This document shows, one piece after another, positions 27,435 through 35,983 of a DNA stretch of 64,000 nt. A program made the translations under genes and the position numbers. Source of the DNA: Alphaproteobacteria bacterium (lineage in GTDB: Bacteria > Pseudomonadota > Alphaproteobacteria > Micropepsales > Micropepsaceae). The stretch covers positions 1-64,000 of the forward strand of contig JAGWZW010000001.1 of NCBI GenBank assembly GCA_018971835.1, written 5' to 3'. The number at the start of each line of letters is the position of its first letter. The first letter of the stretch is position 1. The notes beneath the pieces were generated by a model. It saw only the letters and a program-made list of their open reading frames with translations. It was not told where the DNA came from and made no database searches.

Positions 27435-28567
27435 TGGCCGAGTTCCGCATGCCCTCGCTCGGCGCCGACATGGAGGCCGGCACGCTGGTCGAATGGCTGA
27501 AACAGCCGGGCGATGCCGTGCATCGCGGCGATATCGTGGCCGTGGTCGAGACCGACAAGGGCGCCATCGAAGTCGAAATCTTCATGGCTGGCACGATGGG
27601 AAAGCAGCTCGTCGTGCCGGGAACCAAGGTGCCGGTGGGCGCGCCGCTCGCCATCATCGAAGGCGCGGTCGAAGTGGCGCCCAAAACGCCTGCGCCCGAG
27701 ATCAAGGCGCCCGCAGCCAGGCCGGCGCCTGCGGAAAAATCGGCCCCGCCGCCAGCCGGCCTGCGCGCCTCGCCGGCGGCGCGCAAGCGCGCGGCGGAAC
27801 GCGGCATCGATCTTGCGGCGCTGAGAGGCTCGGGGCCGGACGGCGCCATCTTGCTCGTCGATGTGGAAAAGGCCGGTGCCGCGCCGCGCAAAGGCCTCGA
27901 CCTCGACAAGATGCGCCGCGCCATTGCTGCAGCGATGGCCAAATCGAAGCGCGAGATTCCGCATTATTATCTGTCCACTACCATCGACATGGCGCGGGCG
28001 CAGGGTTGGCTGGCGCAAACCAATGCCTCGCGCCTGCCGGAACAGCGCCTGCTGATGGCGGCGCTGACGCTGAAGGCCGTGGCGCTGGCCTTGCGCCAAT
28101 ATCCCAAGTTCAACGGCTTCTATGCCGAGCCGGACGGCTTTACGCCCAGCGCTGCCATCCATATCGGCAGCGCCATCGCCATTCGCGGCGGCGGGCTGGC
28201 CTCGCCGGCGCTCCACGATTGCGACAAGCTCGGCCTCGACGAGATGATGGCGCGTTTGCGCGATCTGGCAGCACGGGCGCGCGAGGGGCGCTTGCGCAGC
28301 TCCGAACTCAGCGACACCACGATCACGGTGTCGAGCCTGGGCGAGCGTGGGGTCGAAAGCCTGTACGGCATCATCTATCCGCCGCAGGTGGCGATTATCG
28401 GCTTCGGCCGGATCGTGGAGCAGCCCGCTGCGATCGATGGCAAAGTTGAGGTGCGACCGCAGATGATCGCCACCCTCGCCGCCGATCATCGCGTCACCGA
28501 CGGCCATCTCGGCGGCCGTTTCCTCAACCAGATCGCCGTCCTGTTGCAGGAGCCCGCAAAACTATGA
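27434..28567 (+). CDS. pdhC: 2-oxoacid dehydrogenase E2 component (dihydrolipoamide acyltransferase)
   Basis: A 377-residue E2 with one N-terminal lipoyl domain carrying K42 in ETDKGAIEVE, a proline/alanine-rich linker (about residues 78-112), a peripheral-subunit-binding domain (about 113-150, LRASPAARKRAAERG) and the catalytic acyltransferase domain with H352 in ADHRVTDGHLGGRFL. DKG replaces the more usual DKA at the lipoylation site. It accepts the acyl group from E1 and passes it to CoA, or possibly to the neighbouring ACP. No E3 (dihydrolipoamide dehydrogenase) is in the operon. Confidence 0.9.
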   Translation: MAEFRMPSLGADMEAGTLVEWLKQPGDAVHRGDIVAVVETDKGAIEVEIFMAGTMGKQLVVPGTKVPVGAPLAIIEGAVEVAPKTPAPEIKAPAARPAPAEKSAPPPAGLRASPAARKRAAERGIDLAALRGSGPDGAILLVDVEKAGAAPRKGLDLDKMRRAIAAAMAKSKREIPHYYLSTTIDMARAQGWLAQTNASRLPEQRLLMAALTLKAVALALRQYPKFNGFYAEPDGFTPSAAIHIGSAIAIRGGGLASPALHDCDKLGLDEMMARLRDLAARAREGRLRSSELSDTTITVSSLGERGVESLYGIIYPPQVAIIGFGRIVEQPAAIDGKVEVRPQMIATLAADHRVTDGHLGGRFLNQIAVLLQEPAKL

Positions 28568-28821
28568 GCGAAGACGACATTCGCGCCGCTGTGATCGCGG
28601 AACTGGGAAATATCGCGCCGGAAGCCGACGCCGCCACCATCAATCCCGAGTCCGATCTGCGCGAGGAACTCGACATCGACTCGCTCGATTTCCTCAACTT
28701 CGTCACGGCGCTGCACAAGAAGCTGGGCGTGAACGTGCCCGAAAGCGATTACCCCAGGCTGCTGACGGTCAAAGGTGCGATTGCCTATCTGGCGGCGAAG
28801 CTGGGCTCAGCGCGCGCCTGA
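28564..28821 (+). CDS. Acyl carrier protein
   Basis: An 85-residue ACP with the phosphopantetheine site S40 in ELDIDSLDFLNFVTAL. Acidic helix II and overall length are normal. Its start overlaps the E2 stop, so it is the last gene of the CoA-ligase/PDH operon, and its 3' end overlaps the convergent lipoprotein gene by 15 bases. It is unlikely to be the main fatty-acid AcpP, which normally lies beside fabG/fabF. A role as acceptor of the acyl group made by the complex, or in lipoic-acid supply for E2, is inference. Confidence 0.88.
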   Translation: MSEDDIRAAVIAELGNIAPEADAATINPESDLREELDIDSLDFLNFVTALHKKLGVNVPESDYPRLLTVKGAIAYLAAKLGSARA

Positions 28822-29385
28822 GGCGCTGCGCGCCGGCACCGGCATCTGAGCGGGGCAATGTGCGCTTTCGGCCAGCCCGTTCAAATAGGCGCGGCGCACA
28901 AAGCCCGCCAGGATCGCGTGCTTCACGCGGGCATCCCGCCGGTCCGCCCCGGTGACGAACCGCACCACACCGCGAAACGGAATCCAGCCCAATGCTGCGC
29001 TGCGGGCGGCATCCCAGGCCGCGTCGTTGGCGCTGTCCTGGTTGACGATCGGCTTGTTGTCCGTGGTCGTCACGGGCATGAGGTCGGGCCCCAGCAATCT
29101 GGTCAGCGCATCAATCTCGGCGGTGAGCCCGGCACATTCCATATGCGCAGGCGGGGCATAGGGCGCCTTGACGGTGGCGGCCAGCAGCGGGGGAATCTCC
29201 TCGCCGGAGATGTTGAGATCGTCGAGCGGCTGGTTCAGCACGCCGCCAATGCGCTCTTGTGTCGTGGCGGGTTTGCCGGCGGTGGTTGTGCTGTCGGTGC
29301 TGCACGCGGCGCCTAACAGGAACAGCAGAACTGTGCTGGCCTGCAAGACGGTATTGCCATGTCTGCGAATAATGCTGGGAAACAT
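28807..29385 (-). CDS. Putative lipoprotein, conserved hypothetical
   Basis: A 192-residue exported protein. The chosen start at 29385 gives a charged N-region, a hydrophobic stretch (VLQASTVLLFLLGAACS) and a clear lipobox LGAAC, so lipidation near residue 29 is likely; the track start 63 bases upstream would bury the signal. The mature part has one segment, CAGLTAEIDALTRLLGPDL, that I associate with small conserved alphaproteobacterial lipoproteins. No function is known. It converges on the acp gene, overlapping by 15 bases, and is divergent from glgP. Confidence 0.7.
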   Translation of the reverse strand: MFPSIIRRHGNTVLQASTVLLFLLGAACSTDSTTTAGKPATTQERIGGVLNQPLDDLNISGEEIPPLLAATVKAPYAPPAHMECAGLTAEIDALTRLLGPDLMPVTTTDNKPIVNQDSANDAAWDAARSAALGWIPFRGVVRFVTGADRRDARVKHAILAGFVRRAYLNGLAESAHCPAQMPVPARSASGAR

Positions 29386-29467
29386 GATACTTTCCCCGAA
29401 TTGCCCGGATGTGCACACAACGCACGCGGGCATCCTGAAAAATACCATGCCCGGCTATATCGCCTTG

Positions 29468-29481
29468 TTGATATGAATCAG
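29468..29481. promoter_or_regulatory. FNR/FixK-like site upstream of glgP
   Basis: TTGAT-ATGA-ATCAG matches nine of ten positions of the FNR/FixK consensus TTGAT-N4-ATCAA. The centre lies about 71 bases before the glgP start, suiting activation from -41.5 with a leader of about 30 bases. It also lies upstream of the divergent lipoprotein gene. Confidence 0.5.
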
Positions 29482-29545
29482 TGTGGCACCTTCCTTCGGG
29501 CGCCATGCCTCGCTGCCGGGGAACTGAACCTGAGGAGACGATCTG

Positions 29546-32068
29546 ATGGTTGCACTTCCGCTTCCTTCCTTGCCTGACGAGATTGCCGCGCTGCAGAATC
29601 TGGCGCTTGATCTGCGTTGGACCTGGAGCCATGAAGGCGATGCGTTATGGGAGCACGTCGATGCCAGGCTCTGGGATCGCACGCACAGCCCCTGGGCGGT
29701 TCTGCAGAGCACGCCGAGCGAGCGCTTCAAGGCGCTGGCCGCCGACAATGAATTCCGCCGCAAGCTCGGCGACTTCGCTGCCGCCCGGGCGCGCTATCAG
29801 GAGCAGCCGGGCTGGTTCCGCAAGACCTATGGACCGGAGGCGCTGGGCGGCGTCGCCTATTTCAGCATGGAGTTCGGTTTGGGTGCGGCCTTGCCGCTTT
29901 ATGCGGGGGGCCTCGGTGTTCTGGCCGGCGATTTCCTGAAAACCGCCAGCGACCTCGACGTGCCGGTGATCGGTATCGGCCTGCTCTATCAGGAAGGCTA
30001 TTTCCGCCAGATCGTCGACAGCGAAGGCGTGCAGCAGGAACTCTATCCCTATAACGAGCCGGCGACGATGCCGATCGAGCCGGTGATCGTGGACGGCAAG
30101 GGCTGGCTGCGCGTGGTGCTCCAGTTGCCCGGCCGCGACGTGACGCTGCGGGTCTGGCAGGCCACCGTGGGCCGGGTGAAACTCTACCTGCTCGACAGCA
30201 ACGATCCGCTGAACAGCCCGGTGGACCGCGGCATCACCGCCAAGCTCTACGGCGGAGGCAGCGAAGTCCGCCTGATTCAGGAGATCGCGCTGGGCGTCGG
30301 CGGCTGGCGCGTGATTGAGGCGTTGCGGCCGGAGATCGAAATCTGCCACATCAATGAGGGCCATGCCGCGTTCGCCATCATCGAGCGCGCGCGCGACTTC
30401 GCCCATCAGCGGGATGTGCCGTTCTGGGATGCGTTCTGGGCCTGCCGCGCGGGCAATATCTTCACCACCCATACGCCGGTGGCGGCGGGTTTCGACGTCT
30501 TTCACCCAGCGCTGCTGCGCAAGTATCTGCCCTATGTCGAGGGTGAATTGAGCCTGAGGGGCGTGACGCTCGACGATATTTTGTGCCTGGGCCGCATCGA
30601 CCCGCATGATCGCGGCGAACCCTTCAACATGGCCTATCTGGGTCTTCGCGGTTCCGGGCGGTCGATCGGCGTCAGCCGGCTTCACGGGGAATTCAGCCGT
30701 GGCATCTTCCAGTCGCTGTTCCCGCGCTGGCCGCACTGCGAGGTGCCGGTCGGTCACATCACCAACGGCGTGCACATCCCGACCTGGGACTCCGCCGAAG
30801 CCGATGAGGTCTGGACCTGCGCTTGCGGCAAGGAGCGCTGGCGCACGCTGCCCGACCCCATTCACCAGAACATCGCCGGAGTTTCAGACGAGGCGCTCTG
30901 GGCCATGCGCGGCAACAGCCGCCAGCATCTGGTCGCCATCGCCCGCCGGCATCTGGCCACGCAGTTGCGCGAGCGTGGCTTCGAGGCTGAAGCGATCCGC
31001 CGCGCCGACCATGTGCTCGATCCGAATGTCCTGATGCTCGGCTTTGCGCGCCGCTTCACCGAATACAAACGGCCCAACCTGCTCCTCAGCGATCCGGCGC
31101 GCCTGGAACGGCTGTTGCTCGATCCGCGGCGGCCGGCGCAAATCGTGGTGGCGGGCAAGGCACATCCGGCCGATGTCACCGGCAAGACCATGATACGGGA
31201 ATGGATCAACTTCGCCCGCGATCCGCGCTACCGCGATCATATCGTGTTTCTGGAGGATTACGATATCGCGCTGGCGCAGGATCTGGTGCAGGGCGTGGAT
31301 GTCTGGATCAACACGCCGCGGCGGCCCTGGGAAGCCTGTGGCACCAGCGGCATGAAGGTGCTGGTCAATGGCGGGCTGAACGTGTCGGTGCTTGATGGCT
31401 GGTGGGACGAGGCCTATCGGCCGGAACTCGGCTGGCCCATCGGGGACGATCAGGGTGGCGCTCCGCAGGAAGTGGATGCGCGCGACGCCGACAGCCTGTA
31501 CAGCGTTCTTGAAAATGCTGTTATTCCGGAATTTTATGATCGCGACGCGGAAGGCTTGCCGCGCAGGTGGCTCGGGCGCATCCGCCGTTCGATGGCGGGA
31601 TTGACCCCGGCTTTCTCGAGCACGCGGATGCTTCGCCAATATGTGGAGGATACCTATCTGCCGCTGGCGGCAGCGCTGCGCACCCGCATCGCCTCCGGCT
31701 GCGCCGCGGCCAAGGATATCCGGGCCTGGGCCGATCTATTGACGCGCCACTGGCCGAGCCTCCACATCGGCGATTCCACGGTGAGTAACAGCGAGGGCGT
31801 CCGGCGTTTCTCGGTGCCGGTCTTTCTGGGTGACGTGCCGGCTGCTTCAGTGCGCGTCGAGTTGTTCGCAGATGCCAGGGATGGCGATCCGGCCCAGATC
31901 GTCACCCTTCATCGCGAACGCGAAATTCCCGGCTCGGCCAACGGGTTCATCTATGCCGGCGAGGTCAAGACCACTCGTCCGGCCGCTGACTACACCGTGC
32001 GCGCGGTTCCTGACCATCAGGGGGCATTCCTGCCCTCCGAGCTTCCGCTCATCGTCTGGCAGCGGTAG
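29546..32068 (+). CDS. glgP: Alpha-glucan phosphorylase
   Basis: An 840-residue phosphorylase of the bacterial alpha-glucan type with an N-terminal DUF3417 region (ALDLRWTWSHEGDALWEHVD). The catalytic body has FSMEFGLGAALPLYAGGLGVLAGD, INEGHAAF, RFTEYKRPNLL and the PLP-binding lysine K604 in ACGTSGMKVLVNGGLN. It releases glucose-1-phosphate from glycogen or maltodextrin. The ATG at 29546 follows CTGAGGAGACG. It opens the glucan locus; a convergent DUF2934 gene overlaps its last 20 bases. Confidence 0.93.
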   Translation: MVALPLPSLPDEIAALQNLALDLRWTWSHEGDALWEHVDARLWDRTHSPWAVLQSTPSERFKALAADNEFRRKLGDFAAARARYQEQPGWFRKTYGPEALGGVAYFSMEFGLGAALPLYAGGLGVLAGDFLKTASDLDVPVIGIGLLYQEGYFRQIVDSEGVQQELYPYNEPATMPIEPVIVDGKGWLRVVLQLPGRDVTLRVWQATVGRVKLYLLDSNDPLNSPVDRGITAKLYGGGSEVRLIQEIALGVGGWRVIEALRPEIEICHINEGHAAFAIIERARDFAHQRDVPFWDAFWACRAGNIFTTHTPVAAGFDVFHPALLRKYLPYVEGELSLRGVTLDDILCLGRIDPHDRGEPFNMAYLGLRGSGRSIGVSRLHGEFSRGIFQSLFPRWPHCEVPVGHITNGVHIPTWDSAEADEVWTCACGKERWRTLPDPIHQNIAGVSDEALWAMRGNSRQHLVAIARRHLATQLRERGFEAEAIRRADHVLDPNVLMLGFARRFTEYKRPNLLLSDPARLERLLLDPRRPAQIVVAGKAHPADVTGKTMIREWINFARDPRYRDHIVFLEDYDIALAQDLVQGVDVWINTPRRPWEACGTSGMKVLVNGGLNVSVLDGWWDEAYRPELGWPIGDDQGGAPQEVDARDADSLYSVLENAVIPEFYDRDAEGLPRRWLGRIRRSMAGLTPAFSSTRMLRQYVEDTYLPLAAALRTRIASGCAAAKDIRAWADLLTRHWPSLHIGDSTVSNSEGVRRFSVPVFLGDVPAASVRVELFADARDGDPAQIVTLHREREIPGSANGFIYAGEVKTTRPAADYTVRAVPDHQGAFLPSELPLIVWQR

Positions 32069-32342
32069 TGCCAGAGGAGATGCGCGCGGCCGTGATGCGC
32101 CTGGGCGGCGGCGTTACGGCCACGCGCGGCGGGACCGGCGGCGCCTGGACCGGATGAGGGCCGTCGCAGCGGAAAATCACATCCGAGCGCGGGAGCCTGC
32201 TGTCGTGTTCGGTTTCCAGTTCCGCCCTGGCGCGCAGCCAATGCGTCAGTTCGGCGCCGCTGGGGCAGCCTTCGCGCTGCCAGATCAGGTAGGAACGCAG
32301 GCGGATCTCATCGTCGGAAATTGTCGGTATCTGTTGAGCCAT
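32049..32342 (-). CDS. DUF2934 domain protein
   Basis: A 97-residue protein whose first half is a DUF2934 domain: DDEIRLRSYLIWQREGCPSG then LTHWLRARAELE. The remainder is proline/arginine-rich and probably disordered. ATG at 32342 (MAQQIP) is preferred to the upstream start in the track. It overlaps glgP by 20 bases and is downstream of glgA on the same strand. DUF2934 has no settled function; I recall it near glycogen and trehalose genes, consistent with this setting. Confidence 0.78.
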   Translation of the reverse strand: MAQQIPTISDDEIRLRSYLIWQREGCPSGAELTHWLRARAELETEHDSRLPRSDVIFRCDGPHPVQAPPVPPRVAVTPPPRRITAARISSGTTAARR

Positions 32343-32404
32343 GACCACCTCCACCACCTCGGTACCCCATTCGTCGGGCGTGGCCGGTACCACGCCGAAG
32401 CGTG

Positions 32405-33916
32405 CTACGATGCCGCCTGCCGGGCCTGATCGCCGCTATCGGACGACGGCGCGGCGGCGATGAGGCGCGGTTTGCCGCTGAGCATCCGGTAAAGAGCAAT
32501 GTAATCGGTCGCGCTGGCGTTCCAGCTGAAATCCTGCGACATGGCCTGCAATTGCAAGCGGCGCCAGGCGAGCGGTTTGCCGAACAGTGCCAGCGCGCGG
32601 TCGAGCGCCTTCAGAAGTGCGGAAAGGCTCGGTTCCTCGAAGGCGAAGCCAGCGGCCATGCGCCCTTCCGGCGCGTCTGTCGTGGTGTCGGCAATGGTGT
32701 CGGCGAGGCCACCGGTACGCCGTACTACCGACAACGTGCCGTAACGCGCAGCATAAAGTTGCGTAAGCCCGCAAGGTTCGAACCTTGCCGGCGCCAGCAA
32801 GAGATCCGCGCCGGCCTGCAAGCGGTGGGCGAGCGGCTCGCTGTAGCCGATCTTGGCGCCGACGCGGCCGGGATATCGGTGCGCCGCTTCGACAAAGCCC
32901 GCCTCCAGCGCCGCATCGCCTTCGCCGACAGCGACGAACTGCGCGCCGGCTTCGACCAGGGCGCGAATGGCTTCGAGAACCACATCGGCCATCTTCTGAT
33001 GAGCGAAGCGGCTGACAAAACCGACGAGCGGCGCCTCGCGGGCGATCTCGAGGCCCATGTCCTTCTGCAGGGCCGCCTTACACGGGCGCTTGCCGGAAAG
33101 ATCCTGCGGGCTGAAGTTCCGCGCCAGATGCGGATCGGTGGCGGGATTCCATAGCGCATCGTCGATGCCATTGAGAATCCCGGAATAATCGCCATAACGC
33201 TGGCGCAACAGACCGTCCAGGCCGCAGCCGAATTCCGGCGTCAGCGTTTCGCGGGCATAGGTGGGGCTCACCGTCGTTATGTGGTCGGCATAGCGGATCG
33301 CGGCCTTGAGGAACGAGACTTGGCCGTAAAATTCAAGGCCGTCGGTCGAGAAATAATGTTCAGGAACGCCGATCTGGGCCAGCACCTCGCGCGGGAAATT
33401 GCCCTGATAGGCGAGGTTATGGATCGTGAACACGCTGCTTGGCCGCGGCCGGCCCTGCATGCTGAGCAGCAGCGGCACCAGGCCGGCGTGCCAATCGTTG
33501 GCGTGGACGATATCAGCGTTCCAGCCGCAGATTTTTCCTTGCGCCGCATGCACCGCGACGTGGGACAGGAAGGCGAAACGCTGAGCATTATCGGGCCACT
33601 CGCAGCCGGCCTCGTCCTGATAGAGGCCGCCGTTGCGCAGAAAAAGCGCCGGCGCATCGACCAGCCAGACCGGAATGCCCGTACCTGGAAGGGTTCCGGA
33701 AATCAGCGCGCCGCCCTCGACTCCGGCGATAACCGGCAGCGTCGTTTCGATTTTCGGATTTTTTAGCTGGGCCAGCGCGCCCGGATAGGCCGGCATCAGC
33801 AGGCGGACGTCGATCCCGCGCCGGGCTAGGGCGATGGGCAGGGCTCCCGACACATCCGCCAGCCCGCCAGTCTTGGCAAGCGGCTGGACCTCCGATGTGA
33901 CGAACAGAACGCGCAT
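32405..33916 (-). CDS. glgA: Glycogen synthase (ADP-glucose type)
   Basis: A 503-residue GT5 enzyme that elongates alpha-1,4-glucan from ADP-glucose. MRVLFVTSEVQPLAKTGGLADV at the N-terminus holds the KTGGL sugar-nucleotide motif. The C-terminal domain has the retaining-GT E-x7-E motif in PARFEPCGLTQLYAARYG and then RRTGGLADTI. ATG at 33916 is chosen since it gives the family N-terminus; the track adds 16 unrelated residues. It is transcribed leftward, divergent from glgB across a 164-base region with an FNR-like site. No glgC (ADP-glucose pyrophosphorylase) is in the window. Confidence 0.95.
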   Translation of the reverse strand: MRVLFVTSEVQPLAKTGGLADVSGALPIALARRGIDVRLLMPAYPGALAQLKNPKIETTLPVIAGVEGGALISGTLPGTGIPVWLVDAPALFLRNGGLYQDEAGCEWPDNAQRFAFLSHVAVHAAQGKICGWNADIVHANDWHAGLVPLLLSMQGRPRPSSVFTIHNLAYQGNFPREVLAQIGVPEHYFSTDGLEFYGQVSFLKAAIRYADHITTVSPTYARETLTPEFGCGLDGLLRQRYGDYSGILNGIDDALWNPATDPHLARNFSPQDLSGKRPCKAALQKDMGLEIAREAPLVGFVSRFAHQKMADVVLEAIRALVEAGAQFVAVGEGDAALEAGFVEAAHRYPGRVGAKIGYSEPLAHRLQAGADLLLAPARFEPCGLTQLYAARYGTLSVVRRTGGLADTIADTTTDAPEGRMAAGFAFEEPSLSALLKALDRALALFGKPLAWRRLQLQAMSQDFSWNASATDYIALYRMLSGKPRLIAAAPSSDSGDQARQAAS

Positions 33917-33982
33917 AGCCAGCCTCGCCCGCTTGCCGCCCCCCCGCAACAACGCTTCTTGCAAACTCGGGATATCGTGGCA

Positions 33983-33996
33983 TTGATTTTGATCAG
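33983..33996. promoter_or_regulatory. FNR/FixK-like site between glgA and glgB
   Basis: TTGAT-TTTG-ATCAG matches nine of ten positions of the TTGAT-N4-ATCAA consensus and lies in the divergent promoter region. For glgB it would sit near -41 if transcription begins about 34031, with TTTATT at 34018-34023 as a weak -10. It could serve both directions. Confidence 0.5.
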
Positions 33997-34068
33997 CCCG
34001 ATGACAATACGTTATGTTTTATTTGCGCTGCATACAACAGATAAAGCTGTTTTCGGCGATTGCTCGAA

Positions 34069-34075
34069 AAGGAGG
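34069..34075 (+). promoter_or_regulatory. Strong ribosome binding site fixing a TTG start for glgB
   Basis: AAGGAGG lies five bases before TTG at 34081. The track's start (TTG at 34060) is upstream of this site, so the true start is very probably 34081. Confidence 0.65.
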
Positions 34076-34080
34076 CAGGA

Positions 34081-35973
34081 TTGGATGCAATCGATGCAAC
34101 CGTTCCGCTTCTCGGCGAACTGGATTTGTATCTCCACGCCGAAGGCCGCGATCTTTACAGCTATCGCAAGCTGGGTGCGCATCCCAGAACGATTGGCGGC
34201 GTGCCGGGAACGGCCTTCGCCGTGTGGGCGCCGAACGCGCGCCGCGTCAGCGTGGTCGGTGATTTCAACGCCTGGAGCGGGCAGCGCAATCCGATGCGCC
34301 GCCATTACGGCGCCGGGATATGGGAAACATTCGTGCGCGATGCCAAGCCGGGCGCGCGATACAAATTCGAGATCGAAGGCGCGCATGGCGGGGTTTTCCT
34401 CAAGGCCGATCCCTATGCCTTCGAAGCCGAATTGCCGCCGAACACGGCCTCGATCATTCGCGGCCTGCCGCAAACAGCACCGATGCCCGAAGGGCCGGCG
34501 GGCGACCGCCACGCGCCGGTATCGATCTACGAGGTGCACCTGGGCTCGTGGCGGCGCATGCCGGAAGACGGTGCGCGCCCGCTCGGCTACGCCGAACTTG
34601 CCGATCAGCTGGTTGCCTATGTTAAGGACATGGGCTTCACCCATATCGAATTGATGCCGGTTGCCGAGCATCCTTTCGGCGGTTCCTGGGGCTATCAGCC
34701 TACGGCCCTGTTCGCGCCCACGGCCCGTTACGGGACACCCGGCGCGTTCCGCGATTTCATCCGGGCCTGCCATGAAGCAGGGATTGGCGTGATCCTCGAC
34801 TGGGCGGCCGGACATTTTCCCGCCGATCCGCATGGTCTTGCCCGGTTCGACGGTACGCATCTCTACGAGCATTGCGACCCGCGCGAAGGCCTGCACCCGG
34901 ACTGGAATACCCTGATCTATAATTTCGGACGTAACGAGGTTTCGAATTTCCTCATGTCTAACGCGCTTTATTGGCTGGAGGAATTCGGGCTCGATGGCCT
35001 GCGCGTCGATGCTGTCGCCTCGATGCTCTATCGCAATTACAGCCGCAAGGACGGGGAATGGATCGCTAACAAGTTCGGAGGCCCCGAAAACCTGGAAGCC
35101 GTCGCTTTCCTGCACCGCCTCAACGAGCAGGTTTACGCCAGGCGTCCGCGCGCCCTGACCATTGCGGAAGAATCCACGGCCTGGCCGATGGTGTCGCGGC
35201 CGACCTATCTGGGCGGCCTGGGCTTCGGCTACAAGTGGAACATGGGCTGGATGCACGACACGCTGGACTACATGAAGAAAGACCCGGTGCATCGCAAATA
35301 CCATCACGACCGGCTGACCTTCGGTCTGCTCTACGCGTTTCACGAGAACTTCATCCTGCCGCTGTCACACGACGAAGTGGTGCACGGCAAAGGCTCGCTG
35401 CTCGGCAAGATGCCCGGCGACCGCTGGCAGAAATTCGCCAACCTGCGCGCCTATTACGGCTTTCTCTATACCCAGCCGGGCAAGAAGCTGCTGTTCATGG
35501 GCGGCGAGTTCGCGCAGGAGCGCGAATGGAGCCATGACGAGAGCCTCGATTGGCATCTACTCTCCGATCCGTTGCATCGCGGCGTTCAGGACATGGTGCG
35601 CGACCTCAACAAGCTCTATCGCGAGTTGCCCGCCCTTCACCGCCACGACTGCGAGCCGGAGGGCTTTTCCTGGATCGACTGCAACGACCATGACGCCAGC
35701 GTGGTTACCTATCTGCGCTACGGCGCCGACGGCGACGATTTTGTCGTGGTCGCCTGCAATTTCACGCCGGTGGTCCGGCACGGTTATCGCGTTGGCGTGC
35801 CAAAGGGCGGGCCTTACCGTGAAGTGTTCAATTCGGACGCCGCCTGTTATGGCGGCAGTAACGTCGGCAACGACGGCGCCGTCATCTCCAAGGCCGAGTC
35901 CGCGCATGGCCGGCCGTTCTCGTTGGCTTTGACGCTACCGCCTCTGGCAACAATTGTTCTCAAGCCGTCCTAG
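34081..35973 (+). CDS. glgB: 1,4-alpha-glucan branching enzyme
   Basis: A 630-residue GH13 enzyme that makes alpha-1,6 branches in glycogen. A CBM48-like N-terminal domain ([20 protein letters not shown]) precedes the barrel. Catalytic residues are the nucleophile D310 in DGLRVDAV, the acid E363 in IAEES and the transition-state Asp in [30 protein letters not shown] marks the start of the barrel. Start is TTG 34081, supported by the ribosome binding site. It begins the rightward glgB-glgX-malQ operon. Confidence 0.94.
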   Translation: MDAIDATVPLLGELDLYLHAEGRDLYSYRKLGAHPRTIGGVPGTAFAVWAPNARRVSVVGDFNAWSGQRNPMRRHYGAGIWETFVRDAKPGARYKFEIEGAHGGVFLKADPYAFEAELPPNTASIIRGLPQTAPMPEGPAGDRHAPVSIYEVHLGSWRRMPEDGARPLGYAELADQLVAYVKDMGFTHIELMPVAEHPFGGSWGYQPTALFAPTARYGTPGAFRDFIRACHEAGIGVILDWAAGHFPADPHGLARFDGTHLYEHCDPREGLHPDWNTLIYNFGRNEVSNFLMSNALYWLEEFGLDGLRVDAVASMLYRNYSRKDGEWIANKFGGPENLEAVAFLHRLNEQVYARRPRALTIAEESTAWPMVSRPTYLGGLGFGYKWNMGWMHDTLDYMKKDPVHRKYHHDRLTFGLLYAFHENFILPLSHDEVVHGKGSLLGKMPGDRWQKFANLRAYYGFLYTQPGKKLLFMGGEFAQEREWSHDESLDWHLLSDPLHRGVQDMVRDLNKLYRELPALHRHDCEPEGFSWIDCNDHDASVVTYLRYGADGDDFVVVACNFTPVVRHGYRVGVPKGGPYREVFNSDAACYGGSNVGNDGAVISKAESAHGRPFSLALTLPPLATIVLKPS

Positions 35974-35983
35974 GGAGGCGAAC

